34,591 nucleotides of DNA from Candidatus Bathyarchaeota archaeon. Lineage in GTDB: Archaea; Thermoproteota; Bathyarchaeia; 40CM-2-53-6; CALIRQ01. A program made the translations under genes and the position numbers. A model generated the notes under the pieces. It saw nothing but the letters and a program-made list of their open reading frames with translations, made no database searches and was not told the origin of the DNA. The stretch's first letter is position 1, and each line of letters begins with the position of its first letter. Below, piece by piece: positions 1 through 9,219 of this stretch. The stretch lies in assembly GCA_028275385.1 (NCBI GenBank), contig JAPWUR010000004.1, positions 1 through 34,591 of the forward strand, given 5' to 3'.

Positions 1-91
1 TTATCGCCCCGCCCGGCAGCCCGAATATCACCGATACGCCTTCCCTCTCGAGGGCCTTCACGAGGGCCCTTGAACCGGATAGTTCTAACAT
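1..91 (-). CDS. ilvB: Acetolactate synthase large subunit, N-terminal fragment (runs off window)
   Basis: Reverse-strand translation MLELSGSRALVKALEREGVSVIFGLPGGAI matches the ThDP-enzyme N-terminus (ALVKALExEGVxxxFGxPGGAI). SD GGAGGTG lies about 11 nt upstream of the ATG. Not in the supplied ORF track. Confidence 0.85.
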   Translation of the reverse strand, partial: MLELSGSRALVKALEREGVSVIFGLPGGAI

Positions 92-110
92 CTTTCACAA
101 AACACCTCCA

Positions 111-150
111 AGCCCAGCGCAGGATTGCGAATTTTGATCCGCGCTGGGCT
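111..150 (-). promoter_or_regulatory. Perfect 10-bp inverted repeat (plus 4 bp inner stem) just upstream of the ilvB SD
   Basis: AGCCCAGCGC (111-120) / GCGCTGGGCT (141-150), with inner GGAT/ATCC. Confidence 0.6.
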
Positions 151-426
151 CACGCAAGCAATACTACGAGGAGCGCGATCGCCAAGGGAGCCAAGTCTAG
201 GGCTCTGGGGGCAAGGATCGATTGGCCGAGGCGATCGTTGGACATTTGTCCTGTCGGCTCCTCTGGAGCCTAAGGGAGGGGGGATTCCCTATATAAATGT
301 TAGCGAATCCTGGCCGATGGGATCCCCCGGGGCCCCAGCGCAACGCTCCCAGCGGCGCGCCCGCGGGCCCGCTCGAGCAATCTCTTTAAGGGGAAGGGGG
401 ATTTATCTGAACCGAAAGTGATCCCG

Positions 427-1638
427 ATGAAGGAGCTCATAGTCCTCGCCTACTCGGGCGGTTTGGATACGTCCGTTGCGATAAAATGGATCCAGGAGAA
501 GTACGGCTTCGACGTGGTCACAATGACCCTCGACCTTGGGCAGGGGTCTGATTTCAAGCTCATAGAGGAGAAGGCCCTCAAGCTCGGCGCCGTGAGGCAT
601 TATTCCATCGACTCAAAGGAGGAGTTCGCGAACGAATACATATCGAGAGCCATAAAGGCCAATGCGCTTTACGAGGGCAAATACCCCCTCAGCACGGCGC
701 TCTCGAGGCCCCTGATATCCAAGAAGCTCGTGGAGATAGCTTGGAAGGAGGGGGCTGTTGGCGTGGCCCATGGATCCACCGGCAAGGGCAACGACCAGGT
801 CAGGTTCGAGGTCACCGTGAGGGCCTTGGACCCGAGCTTGAGGATAATAGCCCCCATAAGGGAGTGGGGGCTCAGCAGGCACGAGGAGATGGAATACGCG
901 AGGAGGCACGGCATACCGCTAAGCGAGGAGCTCGGGAAGACGTTCAGCGTTGATAAGAACCTTTGGGGGAGGTCCGTGGAGGGGGGGCCGCTCGAGGATC
1001 CGAGCGTGGAGCCCCCCGAGGGGGCCTTCGAATGGACGAGGGCGCCCTGGGATGCGCCGGATTCTCCCGCCTACGTTGAAATAGGCTTCGATGGCGGCTT
1101 GCCGGTGAGCTTGAACGGGGAAAGGAAGGGGTTGGTGGATCTTATATCCGAGCTCAATGCCCTCGCGGGATCTCACGGGGTCGGCCGAATAGATCATTTG
1201 GAGGATCGATTGGTTGGCATAAAATCCAGGGAGGTTTACGAGTGCCCGGCCGCGTTGACGATCATAGAGGCCCACGAGGATTTGGAAAAGGCCGTCCTAA
1301 CTAGGCATGAGTTGGAGTTCAAGCAAATGGTCGACTCGGCTTGGTCGAGGCTCGTGTACAATGGGCTATGGGTCGATCCGCTCAGGGAGGATTTGGAGGG
1401 CTTCATAGAGAGGACGCAGGAGCGGGTATCGGGGATCGTCAAGATGAAGCTATATAAGGGCAGCGCCTCCGTAGTCGGGAGGTCCTCGCGATTTTCCCTA
1501 TACGATATTGGCTTGGCGACCTATGGGGTGGAGACTACGTTCGATCAGAGGCTCTCAGAGGGCTTCGTGGAGATATGGGGCTTGGCATCGAAGGTGGCCA
1601 ACGCCGTCAGGAGGAGGGCATCGGGAACTGGTGCTTGA
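427..1638 (+). CDS. argG: Argininosuccinate synthase (alternative GTG start at 418)
   Basis: LAYSGGLDTSVAIKWI P-loop motif, VAHGSTGKGNDQVRFE and ALDPSLRIIAPIREW are typical ArgG motifs. Confidence 0.97.
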   Translation: MKELIVLAYSGGLDTSVAIKWIQEKYGFDVVTMTLDLGQGSDFKLIEEKALKLGAVRHYSIDSKEEFANEYISRAIKANALYEGKYPLSTALSRPLISKKLVEIAWKEGAVGVAHGSTGKGNDQVRFEVTVRALDPSLRIIAPIREWGLSRHEEMEYARRHGIPLSEELGKTFSVDKNLWGRSVEGGPLEDPSVEPPEGAFEWTRAPWDAPDSPAYVEIGFDGGLPVSLNGERKGLVDLISELNALAGSHGVGRIDHLEDRLVGIKSREVYECPAALTIIEAHEDLEKAVLTRHELEFKQMVDSAWSRLVYNGLWVDPLREDLEGFIERTQERVSGIVKMKLYKGSASVVGRSSRFSLYDIGLATYGVETTFDQRLSEGFVEIWGLASKVANAVRRRASGTGA

Positions 1639-1641
1639 GCT

Positions 1642-3117
1642 TTGTCGGAAACGCTGAGGGGGGGAATACTCCCGTATATCAAACCCGAGGTCGTCGGGTA
1701 CATCTCCTCCGTGGATCAGGATGGGGGGATACTCGAGGAGCTGTTCGACATAAACATGGCGCATATCCTCATGCTCATCGAGGAGGGCATATTGGCCAAG
1801 GAGGTCGGGGCCAAGATCCTCAAGTCCCTCGCCGAGCTCAGGGGAACGATTAGATTGGATGGGGGCAAGGAGGATGCCTACGTTTGCATCGAGGACGAGG
1901 TTTCCACCATCGCGGGCGAGGGGGTAGGTGGGAACCTCAACTTAGCCAAGAGCAGGAACGATCAAATAGCGACCGCCCTCAGGATGAGGCTGCGCCGCGA
2001 GATCCTGGACCTGATCGGCCTGGGGGCTGACCTCCTGCGGGGGCTCTTGGAGCTCGCCGAGGGAGGCCTTTACTCCCTAATGCCGGGCTATACGCACCTC
2101 AGGGTCGCCCAACCGATAACCTTGGCCCATTACGCTATCGCCCAGTTCGATGCCCTCGCTAGGGATATCGAGAGGTTGATGGAGGCCTATGGGAGGATAA
2201 ACAAATGCCCGATGGGCGCCGCAGCGTTGGCGACGACCAGCTTCCCGATAAACCGCCATAGGGTCAGCGAGCTGCTGGGCTTCGATGGCCTCGTGGAGAA
2301 TTCATTGGATGCGGTCGGGGATAGGGATTTCGCCCTGGAGGCCCTAGCGGACCTCTCTATAATGGCTTGGCATTTGATCAGGTTCTTGGAAGACCTGATA
2401 CTTTATTCCACCCCGGAGTTCTCGATATTTGAGCTCCCGCCCGGCTTCTCCTCCACGAGCAGCATAATGCCCCAGAAGAGGAATCCGGACATGTTGGAGG
2501 TGATGCGGGCGAGGCTATCGGCGATCCTCGGGGATCTCGCGGCCGCTTTCTCAATCCTGAAGGCCCTGCCCTCGGGATATAACTTGGATTTCCAGGAGCT
2601 GACCCCAAGGCTTTGGAGCGGCGTGGATGAATTGAAGAGGGCCATCCCATTGCTCTCGGAGATGGTCCCGAAGGTCAAGGTCGTGGGGGGCGCTGAGGGA
2701 AGATTATCAGCGCAGTTCGCTACCGCCTCGGAGCTTGCCAACTTCCTATACTCCAAGCATCGGATACCGTTCAGATCCGCCTACAGGATAGTCGGCGAGA
2801 TATGCGGGATCCTATATGAAAGTGGAAAGGGGATGTCGGATCTCTCCCCGGAATTGCTCAAGGAGGTCGCCAAGAGGAGGGCCGGCGTGGAGCTTGATCT
2901 GGATTCTGGGGAATTGGGGCGGGTGATCGATCCCAGGAGGTTCGTGGAATCCCACAGGGTTATCGGCGGCCCATCCCCGGAGAGGGTGAGGGAGGCCATT
3001 GAGAGGAGGCGCGCGGGGCTTGAGAGGATCTCGGACTTCCTGGATCGGAGGAGGGAGGCTCTGAGGCGCTCCAAGGAGCTCCTTGAGGCGAGGGTCAGGT
3101 CGATAATAGGGCTCTGA
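1642..3117 (+). CDS. argH: Argininosuccinate lyase (TTG start)
   Basis: GGNLNLAKSRNDQIATALRMRLR, MPGYTHLRVAQPITLAHY and the signature SSIMPQKRNPD; directly follows argG. Confidence 0.97.
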   Translation: MSETLRGGILPYIKPEVVGYISSVDQDGGILEELFDINMAHILMLIEEGILAKEVGAKILKSLAELRGTIRLDGGKEDAYVCIEDEVSTIAGEGVGGNLNLAKSRNDQIATALRMRLRREILDLIGLGADLLRGLLELAEGGLYSLMPGYTHLRVAQPITLAHYAIAQFDALARDIERLMEAYGRINKCPMGAAALATTSFPINRHRVSELLGFDGLVENSLDAVGDRDFALEALADLSIMAWHLIRFLEDLILYSTPEFSIFELPPGFSSTSSIMPQKRNPDMLEVMRARLSAILGDLAAAFSILKALPSGYNLDFQELTPRLWSGVDELKRAIPLLSEMVPKVKVVGGAEGRLSAQFATASELANFLYSKHRIPFRSAYRIVGEICGILYESGKGMSDLSPELLKEVAKRRAGVELDLDSGELGRVIDPRRFVESHRVIGGPSPERVREAIERRRAGLERISDFLDRRREALRRSKELLEARVRSIIGL

Positions 3118-3961
3118 GGATCTCCAATACCCCGATCATGGAAAGGCCAGATAATATGGCGAGGGGCAATCCCGGGAAGATAGACCTCCTGTTGAGCGCC
3201 CTCAAGCCCGCCCAAAGGCCCGCTATTAAACCCAGGCTCGAGAGCAGGTAATGCAGGGGGCCGAAGTTCACCATGGCCCCCCCGGCCAGCATAGAATAGA
3301 AGACCAAATCCCCCATCCCGATTGTTACCCCCCGATAGGTCAGGGTCGCCCCCGGGAACTCCTCGAGGGGGGATATCTCGGCGATCTTCCCTATCGGGCC
3401 CCTGAAGACCGCCACCATATCGTAAACCGCCAGCGCTAGGAGCAGGGCGATCGAGGTAAGCAACGGGATGGAGCTCCCCAGGAAGGTCCCGATCATCGCG
3501 CCCAGCACTGCGATCGACGCCGCCTTAATGGGCTCGCCCCCCCTTAACGATCCATAGACCAATGCCGCGGCTATTGGCAACGCTATGATCGCCTTATCGG
3601 GCTCGGCGCTGGGCCAGAGCGCTTGGAGGAAAAGCCCAACGCTCCAATCTGAGGCGAAAAGGGAGACCAGCGCCACCGCGAGCCTCATTGAATATTTCAC
3701 TAGCTTGGAGAATCCGTACTTGAGCAGGAGATATAGCGCGGTCGCAGAGCCGGCCAGGATTGCTATGAAATAAACTGCGTTCAAAGCGGCCCCCCCAGGG
3801 CTCTCCTCGAAGATCGTTATGGGCTCTATCTCGAGCTTGGAATGATATATGGGATACGAGAGGAGGCCTGTGGTGAGGAGGGAGAGGATCGCCGGGCAGA
3901 TGTGCCGCGCATTGATCCTGAACTCCTCCGCCGGTTCGCTCAATTCGGGGCCGGCGCCCAA
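3095..3961 (-). CDS. Presenilin/SPP-like intramembrane aspartyl protease
   Basis: Polytopic membrane protein with YD motif (LAVYDMVAVF), GxGD motif (IGMGDLVFYSML) and a PAL-like motif (FPGLPLAI). Convergent 23-nt overlap with argH. Confidence 0.85.
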   Translation of the reverse strand: MGAGPELSEPAEEFRINARHICPAILSLLTTGLLSYPIYHSKLEIEPITIFEESPGGAALNAVYFIAILAGSATALYLLLKYGFSKLVKYSMRLAVALVSLFASDWSVGLFLQALWPSAEPDKAIIALPIAAALVYGSLRGGEPIKAASIAVLGAMIGTFLGSSIPLLTSIALLLALAVYDMVAVFRGPIGKIAEISPLEEFPGATLTYRGVTIGMGDLVFYSMLAGGAMVNFGPLHYLLSSLGLIAGLWAGLRALNRRSIFPGLPLAILSGLSMIGVLEILRALLST

Positions 3962-3973
3962 GGGTTCTCGCCT

Positions 3974-5245
3974 TCACCCAATCTTGTGGATATCCCCTGG
4001 CCTCGGCGCGTGGGCCTCCAAACCCAGTTCCCCGGAGGCCCAGCTGGCCAGCCTTTCGCAATTCCCCTCCGCGCCGTGTACCACGAATACCTTCGCCCTC
4101 CCATCCAGCTTCGAGAGGATGGTCTCCAGATCCGAACGACCGCAATGGGAGGAGAATGCGAACTTATCCACCTCGGCCAGGACCTTCCTCTCCTTTCCCT
4201 TTATAACGAACCTCTTCTTATCCAAAAGGATGCTCCCCGGCGTCCCCGGGATCTGGAAGCTTACTAGGTAAATGGCATTGCGCTCATCCTGGGAGATCGA
4301 TTCCATATAGAAGACGGCCGCCCCGCCTTTCAACATGCCGGCCGGGGAGATTATGACCGATGGCGTTTTCACGGCGAGCCTTCGCTCGCGCCAATCGTTG
4401 ATCCACCTCGCGTTCCTAACAGCCCTCTCGAAAAGCTCGAAGTCCCGAAGCGACTCCGGATGCCCCGCGAGCAATTCAATCGCATCCAAGGCCATCCCGT
4501 CCACGTAGACTGGGTAATCGAAACCGTGGGCCTCCAGTATCAGCAATACCTCCTGCGATCTCCCAACACCGAAGGCCGGGACGAGGACCGTCCCGCCCCT
4601 TTCCACGACCTCCCTGCACCTGGAGACGAACTCCTTCTCCAGCTCCTCCCTATCCGGGTGATCCTCGTTCGCATAGGTGCTCTCGATCACGATGGCGTCC
4701 AAATCCGAAGGCGCTCGATCGGCCCCGCTCAAGAGCCTGCTCGGCTTGGTGTTGAAATCCCCGGTATAGAGCAGCCTCTTCCCCTCCGCCTCTATTAGGA
4801 TTTGGCAACTCCCGGGTATATGCCCGGCGTTTAGGAACGTGACCTCGATCCCGTTTATCTCAAATGGCTCCGAATACCTATGCCCCACGGCGTGGCCCAT
4901 CATGCCCTTCAGGTCCACGTATTCGTATGGGAGATAGTAGCCGCTCAAATGGAGGAAATCCTTTATGAGGAGGTCCGAAAATTTGAAGGTGGGCTCCACG
5001 GCGTGGACCGGGATGCCGTTCCTTATGTAGAAGAGCGGGATCAGCCCGCTATGATCCAAATGGGCATGCGTAAGCAGGATCGCATCCACTTCCTTGGCCG
5101 GTATATGGGCCGGGAAGCCTATCTCATCGTCCAGCAATACCCCATAATCCATAAGGACGCATTTGCCCCCGGCTCGGAGGGCCACGGCGGACCTCCCCAC
5201 CTCGGAGCATGCGCCCAAGAATCGCAACTCCATCCGATATTCCAC
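3974..5245 (-). CDS. MBL-fold beta-CASP ribonuclease (archaeal CPSF-like, aCPSF2 type)
   Basis: LRFLGACSEVGRSAVAL, LLTHAHLDHSGLIP (HxHxDH), LLYTGDFN, IVIESTYAN, VLVPAFGVGRSQEVLLIL, and C-terminal VFVVHGAEGNC. Confidence 0.9.
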   Translation of the reverse strand: MEYRMELRFLGACSEVGRSAVALRAGGKCVLMDYGVLLDDEIGFPAHIPAKEVDAILLTHAHLDHSGLIPLFYIRNGIPVHAVEPTFKFSDLLIKDFLHLSGYYLPYEYVDLKGMMGHAVGHRYSEPFEINGIEVTFLNAGHIPGSCQILIEAEGKRLLYTGDFNTKPSRLLSGADRAPSDLDAIVIESTYANEDHPDREELEKEFVSRCREVVERGGTVLVPAFGVGRSQEVLLILEAHGFDYPVYVDGMALDAIELLAGHPESLRDFELFERAVRNARWINDWRERRLAVKTPSVIISPAGMLKGGAAVFYMESISQDERNAIYLVSFQIPGTPGSILLDKKRFVIKGKERKVLAEVDKFAFSSHCGRSDLETILSKLDGRAKVFVVHGAEGNCERLASWASGELGLEAHAPRPGDIHKIG

Positions 5246-5286
5246 CCATAATCATCCGCTTCCCTAGAGGGGGCGCCCCCTCGCGC

Positions 5287-6867
5287 TTAAATATGTTTTG
5301 CCGACCCCGTCCTTGCCCCGGTTCGGCCCCCAGGTCCCAAATCTACGTTAATTTCAAGCGGGATGCCCAACTCCTCGCAGATATCCTTGAGCCTTTGAAG
5401 GGGGCGCCCTGAGATCCGGAGCGATGATATCCTCACCCCCCTATTCCTCCTCAGGAACTCCCTGAAGACCGAGATCGCCTCCTCGGGGACCTCCTCAATG
5501 GTCCCCGATCCTTCCGTTTGAAACAGCGGGAACGATTCCAATAATTCCCATGGCACGAACCCATATGGGTTTATCAGCTTGAAGAAGCGGGTCCTCCGGA
5601 TCTCCTCCTCGCCCAGGCGCTTGATGGGATCGGATCCGGAGTATACGATCAATTCATCCACCCCCTCCGGGATTGAGTACCTTTCCAGGAAGCGCTTCCA
5701 ATAGCGCTGGATCTCGGGCCTCCAGATATCCAAGCGATCGAAGTAGAATATGCCGCCATCCTTGGTGGATGGCGAATGCCTCTCCAGCAGATCGGAATAG
5801 GAGCTCATCCCGGCGAAGGCCCTGAATAAGGCCGGGTGGGCCCTGGCCCTCTGCCCCAAGAGCTCCCAGAGGGAGCCGTCGGAGATCGCTTGCTTTATCC
5901 TGCGGAGCTCCTCGATGCACGCGTTTAGATTGTGCTCGGCCAAGAAGCGCTCGATGAAACCCTTATCGCATTTGAGCACCTCGGAGGGCTCGTACTCGGA
6001 GCAGGCGCTACAGGAGCAGGGGAAGTACTTGAGCTCCTCCAGCCTCATGGTGCCGTATTCCGTCATGTATCGCCCTTCCCTAGCGAATAGGGCATAGGAG
6101 GCGGAATCGAAGAGGTCGCACCCTAACGCGACGGCTAGGGAGAACATGGATGGGTGGCCAGCGCCGAAGAGGTGAAGGGGCTTCGATGGAGGTATTATCG
6201 ACCTAACGGTCGCTATCATCTTCGATAGGAGGTCGTACCTATATTGCTTCAGTATTTGCGTCGGGCTCCCGAGGGCGAGTATATGAAATGGGAGGGAGGA
6301 CATCTTCAGGGCCGAGGACGCGAGGAGGTCCAAGTGGGTCCCCCCTTGGATCGGGCCGATCCACAGCATATTCTCATCGGATATTATCCCGAAGGCCTCC
6401 TCCGCCCTCCTGTGGGTCTCCAAAACCCCGCGCTCGGCCTCCTCCCTATTTGCCCCATATGGCGTTGGTATATCCAAGATGACGCCTATATCGCTGCCGA
6501 TCGATTCCTGGAACCTCACTATCTCATCGGGGGCCGAATCGATTCCACCGTATACGAGGATCTGATAGGCCCCGGAGTCCGTCGCGATTATGCCGTCATA
6601 ATCGAGGAAGCGATGCACGCCCTTGTCAACTACGGCATCTCCGAAATTCTTCTTCAGGATATGCGCGTTCACCATTATCGCCCCGAGCCCGAATCGCTCC
6701 CTGAGCTCGCGGGGCGAGATCGGCTGCGTTAACGGGTTGACGACGGGGAACATATAGGGCGTTTCCAAGACCCCCCTCTCGGTCCAAAGCCTCCCGATCC
6801 TCCCCATCAAATCCTTCTCGGGGGTTTGCTCGAATGGATCGAGCCGGGGCCCATCCCGATCGGCCAA
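5287..6867 (-). CDS. tgtA: Archaeosine tRNA-guanine transglycosylase
   Basis: DYDGIIATDSGAYQILVYGGI, SDIGVILDIPTPYG, GPIQGGTHLDL, HLFGAGHPSMFSLAVALGCDLFDSASYALFAREGRYMTEYGT, zinc site CSCSAC. Confidence 0.93.
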   Translation of the reverse strand: MADRDGPRLDPFEQTPEKDLMGRIGRLWTERGVLETPYMFPVVNPLTQPISPRELRERFGLGAIMVNAHILKKNFGDAVVDKGVHRFLDYDGIIATDSGAYQILVYGGIDSAPDEIVRFQESIGSDIGVILDIPTPYGANREEAERGVLETHRRAEEAFGIISDENMLWIGPIQGGTHLDLLASSALKMSSLPFHILALGSPTQILKQYRYDLLSKMIATVRSIIPPSKPLHLFGAGHPSMFSLAVALGCDLFDSASYALFAREGRYMTEYGTMRLEELKYFPCSCSACSEYEPSEVLKCDKGFIERFLAEHNLNACIEELRRIKQAISDGSLWELLGQRARAHPALFRAFAGMSSYSDLLERHSPSTKDGGIFYFDRLDIWRPEIQRYWKRFLERYSIPEGVDELIVYSGSDPIKRLGEEEIRRTRFFKLINPYGFVPWELLESFPLFQTEGSGTIEEVPEEAISVFREFLRRNRGVRISSLRISGRPLQRLKDICEELGIPLEINVDLGPGGRTGARTGSAKHI

Positions 6868-6924
6868 CGTTTATTATCCCCATTGCGCATTGGATTTGCC
6901 ACGAAGCCGGGAACATGATCGGCC

Positions 6925-7650
6925 TTGCCTTATAAAGTGATTTCCCTATCGCCGGCCCAGATCGGGGCGCTCAGGGATCCGATCCTAGTGGAGGGGCTGC
7001 CCGGGGTGGGCTTGGTCGGCCATATGGCCGTGGAGCATTTGATAAAGGCCTATAGGGCAAGGCCCATTTTCCAAATCCTGTCCACGGAGTTCCAGCCGAT
7101 CTCGATGGTCGAGGATGGGGACTTGAGGCCGCAGAGGAACGAGCTATACCTCCTCAGCGATGCCTCAATCCCCAGGGATCTAATATTGCTATTCGGGAAT
7201 GCCCAAGCCAGCAATCCGAGCGGCCAATACGAATTGGCGGAATGCGCTTTGGAGTTGGCCAAGGGCATGGGATGTCGCCTCGTGATCACGCTCGGTGGGT
7301 TGAAGAGGGATTCCATAACGATGGCGCCGCGGATCTTTTGCACGGCCACGGACCCCAAGTTGCTAAGCATGGCCCTTTCGAAGGGAGCGGGGATACTTCA
7401 AGGGCGCGTATTCGGGGCCGCGGGCATATTGGTTGGATTGGCGGAGTTGATGGGGATATCCGGGCTTTGCCTATTGGCCGAGACCCCGGGCTTCTTCGGC
7501 GATGCCATCGCGGCCAAGGCCATCCTCACGTTCCTCTCGAGGCTCCTTGGCGCCGAGTTGGATATCGAGGAGCTGGACGCCAAGGCGAGGGGGCTGGCGG
7601 ATGCTCTGGAGAAAATGGCCAGGGCCGGCGAAGGGGCCGAGGTCGTCTAA
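6925..7650 (+). CDS. PAC2 family (proteasome assembly chaperone-like) protein
   Basis: PILVEGLPGVGLVGHMAVEHLIKAY and GAAGILVGLAELMGISGLCLLAETPGF match archaeal PAC2 proteins. Confidence 0.88.
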   Translation: MPYKVISLSPAQIGALRDPILVEGLPGVGLVGHMAVEHLIKAYRARPIFQILSTEFQPISMVEDGDLRPQRNELYLLSDASIPRDLILLFGNAQASNPSGQYELAECALELAKGMGCRLVITLGGLKRDSITMAPRIFCTATDPKLLSMALSKGAGILQGRVFGAAGILVGLAELMGISGLCLLAETPGFFGDAIAAKAILTFLSRLLGAELDIEELDAKARGLADALEKMARAGEGAEVV

Positions 7651-8078
7651 GCCGCCCTCGACCTCTCCCTTACGAACTCTTCGTATATCCTCTTAACCCT
7701 CTCCGCGGTCGGGCCGCTGCCCTCTATCAACCCGCTCTCGCCGACCCTGATCTTATCCATGACCACTATGGTCCCGGAGCCCTCGACGATCTTGACCATG
7801 CGCGGGAAAACCCTCTCCAACCTCATGGCCAGCGCTTCCAAGTCGAAGGGCTTCTCGGCGCTATATATCTCCAGGATCGCGCTGCCATTTATGAAGAGCT
7901 TGTGGATGCTCCTCCCGCTCTGATCCTTCGCATCGGTTAAGCAAACGCTCATGGAGCTCGCGTTGACGCCGGAGAGGATCCCGGAATATACTTTGCCGTT
8001 AACTGTTTCAACCGTTACATTTTTGTTCAGGAGCTGGGAAAGCTCCTCGAAGAACTTCCTTTCCCCCACCCCCGACAA
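7647..8078 (-). CDS. Lsm/Sm-like protein with C-terminal extension (SmAP3-like)
   Basis: N-terminal Sm fold (NKNVTVETVNGKVYSGILSGVNASSMSVCLTDA ... LFINGSAILEI), followed by an extra domain of about 70 aa. Confidence 0.75.
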   Translation of the reverse strand: MSGVGERKFFEELSQLLNKNVTVETVNGKVYSGILSGVNASSMSVCLTDAKDQSGRSIHKLFINGSAILEIYSAEKPFDLEALAMRLERVFPRMVKIVEGSGTIVVMDKIRVGESGLIEGSGPTAERVKRIYEEFVRERSRAA

Positions 8079-8095
8079 TTTCCGACCACCAAGCC

Positions 8096-8404
8096 CTATT
8101 GGGTCCCCCTCCTTAAATCCTTATGTCGGGAGGGGCCCGATCCGATCCCCCTCGACTTCAGGGCCCCCAGGATCTTGCGGATCTCCTCCGGGGATTCCGA
8201 GGAGGCTATCGGGGGATTGGTGGAAATCCTTTGCCTATGCCCGCAGGATGGGCAGGTGCGGCTGGCTGAGCCGGAGCGGGCCAAGGTCAACCTCCCGCAT
8301 TTCTCACATCGTATTATCAAATACCTTTTCGTCCCTGGGGCCAATTCCTCCTCCCCGACAGGTATCTTTCCAAGCACCCATCCCTCTCCAATGCCCCGAT
8401 CCAA
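8096..8404 (-). CDS. Small zinc-ribbon protein (start uncertain; probably begins nearer 8341)
   Basis: YLIIRCEKCGRLTLARSGSASRTCPSCGHRQRI, CxxC...CxxC; overlaps the 3' end of the kinase gene. Confidence 0.7.
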   Translation of the reverse strand: MDRGIGEGWVLGKIPVGEEELAPGTKRYLIIRCEKCGRLTLARSGSASRTCPSCGHRQRISTNPPIASSESPEEIRKILGALKSRGIGSGPSRHKDLRRGTQ

Positions 8405-8940
8405 TCTATCCCCAAGAGGGAGGGGGGCTTCCTCTTGCTCAAGACTTCCAGGGCCTCCCCAATGGCTTCCTCCAAGCTCAATTCGGTCATATCGATCTCA
8501 TGGATCCTCGATGCCCCGAGCCTATCCAAGGCCTCCAATAGGCATGAGTCAAGGATCTCAGCCTCGACGTTCTCCAACACCTTATCCTCCCCGTATCCCC
8601 TGTCCCTGAGCCTCTTCTCCAAGACCCTGGGGTCGCACCTCAGGACGAGCGCTAGCTCCACCTCCTCCGGCGGGACCACGGCATGCGCGTAATGGCCGAC
8701 CGCTATTATATTGGAATTGGAGGCCCTCAAAAGGCGCATTATCGCCCGCCCCAGGCGCCCCTCGTCGATCACCCAAGTCCCCCGCGATTCATCGTAGCCT
8801 TTCAAAAAACCCTCCCTTAATGAGAGGTCGCTCAGGTCCAGGGCGATCCAACCCAGCCTATCGGCCAGCGCCCTAGCCAATGACGATTTTCCGACACCGG
8901 GGGTACCCGTCACCACGATTATCCGCTTCCGATCGCCCAA
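8317..8940 (-). CDS. AK6/Fap7-type adenylate kinase (NTPase)
   Basis: Walker A GTPGVGKSSLARALADRLGW; VLRCDPRVLEKRLRDRGY; NVEAEILDSCLLEAL, typical of archaeal AK6 homologues. Confidence 0.88.
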   Translation of the reverse strand: MGDRKRIIVVTGTPGVGKSSLARALADRLGWIALDLSDLSLREGFLKGYDESRGTWVIDEGRLGRAIMRLLRASNSNIIAVGHYAHAVVPPEEVELALVLRCDPRVLEKRLRDRGYGEDKVLENVEAEILDSCLLEALDRLGASRIHEIDMTELSLEEAIGEALEVLSKRKPPSLLGIDWIGALERDGCLERYLSGRRNWPQGRKGI

Positions 8941-9083
8941 GGAACGCCCCGGCCTCCGCTTTTTTCGCCCGCCAGGCCTTTTTAAGCTACCGATGGGGCT
9001 CGGGCGGCTTTCCCAAAAAACCAGACCCGAGGGCCAGCTTGCCTTCGATGAAGGGGATAAAAGCCGTGGTGCTCCGGGCGGGA

Positions 9084-9102
9084 TTTTCAGCCCGTGGAGG
9101 CA
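9084..9102 (-). other. 19-nt tRNA intron in the T-loop (about 59/60)
   Basis: BHB: outer GCGGG/CCCGC, central UUCA/UGAA, 3-nt bulges AAU and AAU, inner GCC/GGC. Splicing at AA^U and AA^U restores a 7-nt loop UUCAAAU. Confidence 0.85.
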
Positions 9103-9123
9103 TTTGAACCCGCGCCCCTGGCT

Positions 9124-9138
9124 CTCTCCGAGGATCCG
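9124..9138 (-). other. 15-nt tRNA intron at canonical 37/38
   Basis: CUGGC-CUCU-CG^C ... GGAG-AG^A-GCCAG. Removing CGGAUCCUCGGAGAG gives loop CUCUCGA. Confidence 0.8.
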
Positions 9139-9219
9139 CGAGAGGCCAGAATACTTGACCGGGCTATACTACCGGAGCGGGTTGGGAAAAAGAAGTTGGG
9201 GAATAAAAGTTTTTGGGGA

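Larger units (their letters stand above)
9067..9178 (-). tRNA. tRNA-Glu (anticodon CTC), two introns, encoded CCA
   Basis: Acceptor GCTCCGG/CCGGAGC plus ACCA. D-arm GTAT-AGCCCGGTCAA-GTAT. Anticodon stem CTGGC/GCCAG with loop CUCUCG[intron]A. T-arm GCGGG UUCAAA[intron]U CCCGC. Confidence 0.9.

Noticed and set aside
613-1275. Antisense ORFs opposite argG (and similar shadow ORFs opposite tgtA, thermosome, lpd, KaiC)
   Set aside because: Shadow frames of strongly supported genes; composition typical of antisense translation in GC-rich DNA.
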